Positions 56,785-64,000 of a DNA stretch of 64,000 nt are shown piece by piece; positions within the stretch are counted from its first letter, which is position 1; each line of letters begins with the position of its first letter. The DNA comes from Fomes fomentarius (Eukaryota > Basidiomycota > Agaricomycetes > Polyporales > Polyporaceae). The position numbers were made by a program, and so were the translations under genes. The notes under the pieces were generated by a model. It was not told the DNA's origin, ran no database searches, and saw nothing but the letters and a program-made list of their open reading frames with translations. The stretch covers positions 868,001 to 932,000 of the forward strand of contig JABYQN010000012.1 in the NCBI GenBank assembly GCA_022606135.1, written 5' to 3'.

Positions 56785-57655
56785 CTGGCAGTTAAAAGAG
56801 ATGTCAGCAATGGACGGCAAGTGAGATAGCAGATGAAAAGCTCTGTTGCTACACGTCCTCGCCACGATCGACGGGTCCACCGTGCCTTGACTCCGGGGTC
56901 TTGAGCGCGCGCGCATGTCGAGGTCGCCAGGAAGGTCGTGGTACGAAGGCAAGGTGAGGGAGGGCTGGCAGACGCACTAGAGGGGATTATATACGTCTGG
57001 ATGAGGATCGAGACTAGGATGGCTGACTGCAGCGTCATATGCCGAGGCTGACATCTTCCATATCGAGCAATCCAAGGACACTAGTACGCAACAGTTGACG
57101 TCATCTGGGTAGCCAGAAGCTGACAAGTGGGTGACTCGCCTTGCTTCGATTTGAACGTGCACTGCTGCAGTCGACCGTCAATCGCAGGACGTGGTGAGCC
57201 TAGTGCTCGCATACACCTTTGTTGCCCTTCGTACACCTAGCGCCAGGCAAGGTCGCAGTCGTCATCGTGCCAGATTACAGTCTTGCACTCGTCGGGGCCA
57301 TAAACTGGAGCAACATACAGCGAGTGCCCTACAGTCTCTGTGAACAACGCGTACCGTGTCAATGATCGATGCTGACGCGAGATGTAGACTCCTGCGGGTG
57401 ACGAGCCGCTATTAGTATAAAGGGACGGGGGATGTTGCGATAAGTGAAGAGCATGATAACTGGCGACGCGCGACTAAGATAGACACGAACGCGCAAACAG
57501 AGATAGAACGATACCGTCATCATAAGCATGATCTAGCTGATGGAACCGGATTGAACGCGCACTGTTACAGTCGACCGTCAATTGCAGCCTGGCAGGACGT
57601 GGTGAACCTGGTGAGGCTAGGCTCGCATACATGCTCTGCCCTTCAAGTTCGTGCA

Positions 57656-57927
57656 GACACGGTCACAGTCATCCACGGATTAGCCTTGCACTCTGCACTC
57701 GTCGGGACCATCATCTTGAACAGCATATGGTGAGTCGCTAGGGAACGTCTCTGTGTAGAGGTTCTTGGGACAGTAGAGTCCATGAGGTGACACAGCGAAG
57801 CTGCTGGCGGAGAGCGCACCTGAAGGTGGCAGGAAGACGAGGATGTTATAGTATGAACCTCGGTAATTTTGCTAAAAACTTGAAGACCTCTCCGGCTGTC
57901 GCGCGCTCTAAGTCGCACCCCTCCGCA
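57656..57927. other. flank between the inverted repeat and the SET gene
   Basis: The left part holds a diverged repeat of arm sequence (TTGCACTC-GTCGGGACCAT matches arm sequence near 57285-57300) and, at about 57740-57815, the inverted diverged match to 52067-52146. No gene. Confidence 0.6.
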
Positions 57928-59535
57928 CTACATCACACCCAATCCAGCCTTCAATTCCGTCTCCAAGTCCGCTTTCTTAGATTCCGCCGGCCCATTCGCA
58001 CCCGAGTCGCCACCCACGTCTTTGAGTTCGCGCTCCTCTTGTGAACACCGCTCACAAGTGCATTTCCCAAAGCCCCACTCCAGGAGGCTCCGTCTGCGCG
58101 TTTCAAGCGGCAGTTCGGGATTCACGTACGTGATGAACAGCTCCTCTCCAGGCGCGATGTTGCGTTTCGCGACGAGGGTGATGCGGGACAGCGCAGTGCG
58201 TTGGTCAAAGTGACGGACAGAGACGTTTGGGAAGCAGGAGTGGTTGATGTGCGAATGAAGGACATAAAGACCGCCGTGTGCCTCGAGGTCTGTTCGCGCA
58301 AAATAGTCAGGAGGATGAGTCGAGGATGATACAGACAAGGGAAGGCTCACTGAGGCTCATTCGCCCAAGCCCTCGCAGGAAGGCGTCGTACTCGAAGAGC
58401 GTATCGGAGACATCTTTCGGAAGGTCCTTTTTGAGCAACTTCACGAGCCGTTCTTTCTCCGCGTCAGTCGCCGGCTCCTGGAAGGCCTGTACATAGAGTT
58501 TGTGCGCCCTCTTCCACAACGCTCTGTCGGGTTCCGCGCCCAGGCTACAAGCACGCAGGATATCAATGAACGATGAGCGACTCCTTCGAGTGTACAGGCC
58601 GCATTGACAGCGACACGCACCCTCCGCTCTTCGCGCGTTCTTCCATCCCGAGGTGTGCAAATGCTCGGACGATGGCCCAGTCCTCCTTGAACGCTTTTTC
58701 GTCCTGCTGGAATGTCAGCAGTACGCGCGCAGTGAGTTGTGAGAGCGCATGGAGTGCCATCCACTCGCTCCGACGCGCGAGATGTAGGAGCGGGGCCGAC
58801 GCGGGATTGCGCGATGCGCAGAGGAGCGGGTGTGTGCGGTTGGAACGTGAGAAGCATAGGCGGCTGCAAAAGCGCACTGGACAGGGTGTGGAAGAGGTTG
58901 ACGCGATGCAAGGGACGATGAGGGGCGAGGACGTTAGCGGGGTCGAGCAGTGCCCGCAAGCGTGCCGGGACGTTTGGAGATCGTATATGTTCCTAGCGAA
59001 GTTTCAGTACCATTCGTAGAATGTGCAGATGAGAAACGATGACAATGAACGTCAGAGATTGGATGAGAGTAACTGCTGGAGTTACTCACCATTCTGGTGC
59101 AAGAATGAACGGGTCCTCCTTCCAGATCGTCTCGCCCTCTGTGATCTGCTCCTTTGCGACTAACCCTTTCCCCTTTATCTTGTTGAAATACTTCACCTCG
59201 ACCTTCGTCGTCCACTTCGCGATATCCAGGTCGTCGATCAGTCCTGAGTTCGGAAAGATCTGTCCCGGGGATGGTGCCCCAGCAGCGTTCTGGACTAGCC
59301 CTTCGCTCTGCAACACCTTGCGTGTGCGCTTTTCACTGACGATCCATTCCGGGTGCTCCGCGAGCAGCAGCGTGTGGATCTTCGGAACTCCGATGGTGGG
59401 ATTCGCGCTCTTGAGCGCGAGCAGTGCACTCTTCAGGACATCCTCTGGCGGAGAGATGGGTGCCGTCATCATTTCCTGTCCGAGCAAAGGTTCATAAGAG
59501 AATTCTGACCGTCGTGTCGCAAACCTATTGACCAA
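57928..59535 (-). CDS. SET5: SET-domain methyltransferase, SET5/SMYD-like
   Basis: SET enzymes methylate lysines using S-adenosylmethionine; yeast Set5 acts on histone H4. Exons on the minus strand are 59535-59090, 58992-58621, 58544-58351 and 58289-57928; 457 residues. SET-N begins with KVEVKYFNKIKGKGLVAKEQ and GETIWKEDPFILAPEW. A Cys-rich MYND-like insert follows (CGHCSTP ... FCSRLCFSRSNRTHPLLC), which splits SET as in SMYD proteins. SET-C has INHSCFPNVSV at about residues 352-362 and the LFITYVNP Tyr region at about 388-395. A post-SET cluster (GKCTCERC, about 413-419) supplies zinc-binding cysteines. All key motifs are intact. The first about 90 residues (VGVPKIHTLLLAEHPEW region) are helical. 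A fragment of this gene lies at 41.1-41.4 kb. It sits just outside the inverted repeat. Confidence 0.88.
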
Positions 59536-59761
59536 GGACAGAGCAGGCGACGTTGATGTTTAGTAGGAGTTGGACATTCAAGTCAATAGCGTAACTGTAG
59601 GGTTGAGAGATCCACTCTGTCTACATACATAGTTTACACTGAGCGGTTCGCTCGTTAGTGGTACACGTGATCCATACCAAACACTCAAACATTACGCGGG
59701 CGCGCGATCCCCCACATCCTCCTCTTCAACTCCCACCTTCTCACAGCTTAGAGCTCTCCTC

Positions 59762-61545
59762 TCACATCAACGCCCACACAAATGCCACAACAGCGCCCGC
59801 ACCGAACACCGTCGCACCAATAACTGTCACAGGCGGCGCGCCGTTTCCGTTCGTACTATCTACACCACTCGCGCCGCTGCTGTTGTTCGTCGTCGCGTTT
59901 CCGTCTGAGGATGTTGAGGATGTAGTGGAGGTAGCGAGAGTGGTGCTAGTGCTCTCAATCCTCGCACTGGTGGTTGTAGGGACGATGGTCTCCACATTGC
60001 TCCCGGAGCTAGACGCGTTGGAAGGGAGGCTGCTGATACTGCTAGTAATGCTACTGGAGGCCTTATGGGTGGTGGTGATAGTGCTGTGTTTGCTGACGCT
60101 GCTCGCAACGACGGTGAGCGTGGTGCTTCCCCCGGGGGCCGCGGATGTGGTGTTGTCAAATGAGAAGACCTTGACGTAGTTGATGTCGAAGAACGCGTCG
60201 ACGTAGTTCGCGCCCGTGCCGTTCACGTTCTCGATGTACTGCATACAGTGGAAATGAGGATGGACGTACACGAGAAACAAAAAGGAAACGCACACAGGTG
60301 TTCGCGTCGACATTCACGCCCGGCTTGCTGCATCCTGTCGACTCATAGATGTTCGGCTGTCCAGCGCTAGAGGAGTGGCCAGTGGATGAACAAAGGGTAC
60401 ATCAGGACCACAAACATGGACATGGACGCACAAGTCACCGCAGAGAGTGATGTCGATGACGAGCTGCTGAGGGGTAAAGAAATGGGATATGTTGCATGAG
60501 GAGCCGGAAGGCCAAGCTGCAGAGGGAGTACCCCATTTCGAGGGGTTCACAGACGCGGTTTTGCTCTTCAGGTCGGATGGCACGTCCTTCCTCTATATGA
60601 CGAACAAGGAGGTACGTTAGCTATGCATGCCTGTCTGGTGTACTACACGGACACGACTTACGCTCCAGAACCAGACGCTGCATCGAGGTCCATACTGTGA
60701 GCACAACAATACATAAACCTCAAAATGGTCATTATCAGACTCACAAAATTCCCGTGGCGTCAAACTGCGTAGCCCACACGCCTCCACCAGCTTTAGCAAA
60801 GCCTTCCCCAAGGCTGTTCGCCTGGCTCTCCACCACCTTACACCCCACGCTTGAGCTTCCCGCAGAGCAGTCCGTGCCCTTGGTGGTGCCCAGCTGCTTG
60901 ACGTCCTTCGGCTGCGTGCAGCCAGGCAAGGTGTGCACGACCATCTGGTTGCTCGCCATGTGGTTGACGTACTCCACGATGTCGATCTCGCCGCCATTCG
61001 GCCAGTTTGGGCCACGCGTCCAGAACGCGGGCCAGACGGAGCACCCAAAGGGGACATGGTTTGCGTCGAGGACGAACACGCTCCCGGCGGGGAACCAGTC
61101 GTGCGTGCTTATCGAAATCTATGAGGTGGTACCAGTGACGATGTGAGCGCATACTCGTATGAAGAAGTGCGTAGGCAATGCACAGAGTTACGCTTGAGCT
61201 GGTCTGTGACGACCGTGACGTTCGGAAGGTTGGTCGTGTCATCGACCTTGATGATTGCATGTCCATCACTGTTGACGGTGGCGAGTCCAGCAGATGCTGC
61301 TGCTGGCTGGCTCAGGTAGTTCACGGCCCCTACATAATGGACGATCGACCTGAGCGCGACGAAGCTTAACGGAAGGAGTCAAGAAAGGAGCGCTAACCGT
61401 GCGTAGAGCTATCAAAGCCGTCTGCAAAGTCCCAGCCGGTGAAGAAGTTCTTGCCCGAGTACTCTTTGTGGAGCTTGAAGGTGGCGGCGAGTGCGGGTGA
61501 GCAGGTGAGCAGGAGGGCATAGGAAACCAATCCGGCGGAGTGCAT
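59762..61545 (-). CDS. GH16 endo-beta-glucanase with Ser/Thr-rich anchored tail
   Basis: GH16 enzymes of this type hydrolyse beta-1,3(1,4/1,6)-glucans. Exons on the minus strand are 61545-61398, 61329-61184, 61118-60745, 60677-60662 (16 bases), 60592-60432, 60366-60294 and 60238-59762; 464 residues. A signal peptide (MHSAGLVSYALLLTCSPALA) is followed by YSGKNFFTGWDFADGFD. The catalytic motif GGEIDIVE places E142, D144 and E147 as nucleophile, helper and acid/base. Family landmarks include PFGCSVWPAFWTRGPNWPNG and TPQQLVIDITLCGDFAGQP, then SYIENVNG-type INYVKVF. A Ser/Thr stalk of about 100 residues ends in a hydrophobic tail (VIGATVFGAGAVVAFVWALM), suggesting membrane or GPI anchoring. Likely roles are wall remodelling or glucan digestion. 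Confidence 0.92.
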
Positions 61546-62467
61546 GGCGGAGCTGGATGAGGAGAGGGAGTAGGGACGAGGGAATAACAGGTCGGAGGGT
61601 ATATGTCCAGACTTGAGTTGCCGCCCCAGATGTGCTGCTCGACACGAGGATACAGTTTTAACTGCGGTGTCTCGCTCCACGCGAACATGTCAACTAAGAC
61701 GGAGGTTGTAAGGGGAAGGCGAGATGAGAGCGGAGCTTCGATTGCGTTACTTACAGATTAGACGGCTCTACTTGGCGAACCAAGAACCACATACCAGCGT
61801 CGCAGCAACCGTCAGACACTTCAAACGCTGATCAACCTAGGTATCGTCGCATCCTTCAGAGAGAATCCAAGCTAGGACGCGCATATGAAGTGGTCGTAAC
61901 TAGGTATTTGAGGCCTTCTCCAGTACCGGTGATACCAACTGCTCATCACGCTCCGTAAGAACATGTCAGCTTAGACAGACACAGACACAGGAAGGTGCGA
62001 TAGGAGCGGAGCCGCGACATTCACCAGTACAAGTAGTTACAATTCGATCGCTATTCTGGGCTTTGACCAGGCATCGCGGCGACGGTCAGACACATGGACA
62101 TCGAAGCTTGACGAGAACAGTGATCGGAGAAGGATCGAGCTTCAAGACGCTAGGAAACAGCCATATTCACAAGTTCGAAACCTTCCTGAGCCCCGCTGAT
62201 ATCAGGGGTTCCATGTTGTTAAGGTCGCCCGTTACTTTGGTGGTGTCGACTCGGACCATAGGGCAAGCGAGAGAGCACGGCGGAGACGTCTGAGAACACA
62301 ACAAGATGTGATGCGATTAAACCAGCGAACGCGCTGTACAGTGAGGATATACGGTGAAGTCCAAGACAGTCCAAGCAGAGCACTCACAACAAGTCCTATC
62401 ATCTCCACTCTGGTCATCTCCCCTCCCTCTAACACAACCCCACGTCTCGAACCCGAACATCCACACT
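61546..62467. other. intergenic region between the GH16 genes with a duplicated block
   Basis: Two blocks about 277 bases apart look related: about 61687-61800 and 61964-62110. Both begin CATGTCA(A/G)CT(A/T)AGAC and both carry GAGCGGAGC about 45 bases later. This suggests that the flank was duplicated with the gene or by itself. No coding region. Confidence 0.5.
61599..61603 (-). promoter_or_regulatory. possible TATA element of the first GH16 gene
   Basis: On the minus strand CATATACC lies about 55 bases before ATG 61545. It is a weak match but correctly placed. Confidence 0.3.
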
Positions 62468-64000
62468 CTACATCAACGCCCAAGCGAAAGCTGCAACGAA
62501 CGAGGCGCCAACGACCGTCACACCGACAATCTTCGCAGACACCGCACCGTTCCCGCCTCCACTGCCACTTCCACTACCACTATCGCTGCCGTTTGTGTTC
62601 GCATTCCCGCCTCCGGACGTCGGCACGCCGGTGGCAGCGATGAGGGTGGTGCTGCCGCCTGGAGCGATGGACGGCTCGAAGGCGACGTCGTCGAGCGAGA
62701 AGACCTTGACGTAGTTGATATCAAAGAACGCGTCGCCGTAGTTCGTGCCTGTGCCGTTCACGTTCTCGATGTACTGCAAGAGCTATGTCAGCATTCCGAT
62801 TGAAGAGGTGAGAGGTGAAAGAGGGGCCGAGAGACGTACGCAGGTGTTGGGGTCGGCAGTCACGCCTGGCTTCCCGCAGGTCGACTGGTATACGTCCGGC
62901 TGGCCAGCGCTAGAAAAGAGAAAGTGAATCAATACGTGTATCTTGAGAACGAGTAAGAGACAGGACACACAAGTCACCGCATAGCGTAACGTCGATGACA
63001 AGCTGCTGCGGGGTGAAGAAGTTCGAGACGTTGCAGGAGGAGGCAGGCCATGCTGCGGACGGGGTGCCCCAAGACGAGGGGTCGATGGAGTTCGTCGCGC
63101 TCGTCACGTCGGACGGCACGTTCTTCCTCTGCACCAAGTTCAAGGAACATGTTTAGTATGGGCAGATATATAGCATATAATCGAGGTTACTTACGCTCCA
63201 GAACCAAACGCTACATTGGAGACCCTAAATCAGTGATGTTGCTGCGAGCAAGGATGTTTCCACTCACAAGATACCAGTAGTGTCGAACTGAGTGGCCCAA
63301 ACGCCTCCACCCGCCGTGGCGAAATTCGCCCCAACGCTGTTGTCCTGACTCTCCACAACGGCGCATCCGACGCGAGAGTTCGTCCCGGCAGAGCAGTCTG
63401 CCCCCTTGACCTTACCCAATTGCTGGACGTCCGATGGCTGTGAGCACCCCTGCAACGTGTGAAGCGCCATCTGGTTGTTCTGCGCAAGGTTGACGGTCTC
63501 CAAGATGTCAATCTCGCCTCCGTTCGGCCAGTTCGGGCCGCGCGTCCAAAATGCCGGCCAGACCGAGCATCCAAACGGAATGTGGTTCGCGTCGAAGATG
63601 AACACACTTCCAACGGGAAAGTAGTCGTGCGTGCTTATCAGGATCTGTACGAGAAACGATTCAGTATATACCCATATACATTTCTGGGATACCCAAGGAT
63701 GGCGTACTGAGTCGCGTTTCTGCTGGTCTGTGACGACGGTGGCGTTCGGGAGGTTGGTCGTGTCGTCGACCTTGATGATCACGTGGCCGTCACTATTGAG
63801 GGATGTGAGACCGGCAGTCGTTGATGCTGACTGATTCAACCAGTTCACAGCACCTGTACAGAGGCAATTCTGGTTTGAATACAAGGAGTTGCGACAAGGA
63901 TGTGAAGCGAGGAAACACGCACCGTTCGTAGTGTTGTCGAAACCATCTGCAAAGTCCCACCCGTCGAAGAAGTTTTGACCTTGGTATGCCTTGAGGAGGT
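62468..64000 (-). CDS. second GH16 endo-beta-glucanase, partial (5' end outside window)
   Basis: A tandem paralogue of the preceding gene with the same intron positions: 64000(+)-63923, 63853-63708, 63644-63268, 63210-63195 (16 bases), 63128-62971, 62909-62840, 62773-62468. Visible protein starts within GQNFFDGWDFADGFDNTTNG. The catalytic motif is GGEIDILE, within PFGCSVWPAFWTRGPNWPNG. CGDFAGQPDVYQSTCGKPGV and YIENVNGTGTNYGDAFFD follow. Its stalk is short and Gly/Ser/Asn-rich rather than the long Ser/Thr stalk of the neighbour, and it ends in a hydrophobic tail (VGVTVVGASFVAAFAWALM). The signal peptide and true start lie beyond 64000. Confidence 0.92.

Larger units (their letters stand above)
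55055..57655 (-). repeat. right arm of the 2601-bp inverted repeat
   Basis: The reverse complement of 52150-54750, without indels by coordinate matching. The inner edge is at AGTCCACACTAC and the outer edge at TTCGTGCA; beyond that the sequence reads GACACGG instead of the left flank's CCTAGG. Contents mirror the left arm. Confidence 0.93.

Noticed and set aside
52643..57162. Open frames of 60-125 codons in both arms of the inverted repeat, tempting as a conserved protein
   Set aside because: They are identical because the DNA is duplicated, not because of selection; several overlap in all frames and none matches a family apart from the decayed oxidoreductase end.
52150..57655. Missed-adapter or foldback read artefact as the explanation for the palindrome
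   Set aside because: Not fully excluded, but the unique 304-bp spacer and the diverged, non-identical homologous flanks on both sides are hard to produce by a simple chimeric read.
1..64000. CRISPR arrays, bacterial operons, ribosome binding sites
   Set aside because: Gene structure is eukaryotic with spliceosomal introns throughout; no array-like spacer-repeat pattern was found.

Overview
The window is nuclear DNA of a filamentous basidiomycete, most likely a mushroom-forming Agaricomycete. The evidence is many short introns (about 50-75 bases, GTRNGY...YAG), C/T-rich promoters with TATA boxes, and typical gene families: a DUF6533 seven-helix protein, GH16 glucanases, a polysaccharide lyase 14, a heme-thiolate peroxidase, a DUF7729-like anchored protein and an S10 carboxypeptidase. 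No bacterial-style operons, tRNA genes, rRNA or CRISPR arrays were recognised. Exon coordinates were inferred by eye from splice consensus and reading-frame continuity.

Layout. 1-17.3 kb is gene-poor and holds one small conserved gene (about 7-8 kb, apparently carrying a 1-base frameshift), simple repeats and a 25-C homopolymer. 17.4-31 kb carries, in order, a DCN1-like cullin neddylation factor, a Ser-rich single-pass membrane protein, an F-box-like protein, a Nudix hydrolase, a heme-thiolate peroxidase on the minus strand and a GPI-type secreted protein. 31.7-48.3 kb carries a Cdc20-like WD40 protein, a single-pass protein with a Lys-Ser-Pro repeat, the DUF6533 membrane protein, a fragment of the SET gene found at 58 kb, a PL14 lyase broken by a 7-bp duplication, the Kgd4 subunit of 2-oxoglutarate dehydrogenase and a nine-exon serine carboxypeptidase. 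48.4-51.7 kb has a frame-broken unrecognised gene and an MDR-family oxidoreductase.

52.15-57.66 kb is the most striking part: an essentially perfect inverted repeat with two 2601-bp arms around a 304-bp spacer. Each arm contains tandem exon-intron-like units of about 234 bp, a decayed copy of the 3' end of the neighbouring oxidoreductase, and an inward-facing TATA box. Diverged homology continues past the outer edges, which suggests an old inverted duplication whose interior was recently homogenised. 57.9-64 kb, on the minus strand, holds a SET5-like methyltransferase and two tandem GH16 beta-glucanases; the second runs off the window.

Functionally this is a mixed housekeeping and secretome neighbourhood: ubiquitin/neddylation and cell-cycle regulators (DCN1, F-box, Cdc20-like), chromatin or protein methylation (SET5-like), mitochondrial metabolism (Kgd4), and secreted polysaccharide- and protein-degrading enzymes (GH16 pair, PL14, S10). 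There is no evidence of a biosynthetic cluster. Three independent frame breaks (about 7.4, 43.8 and 48.5 kb) show either gene decay or residual assembly indels.
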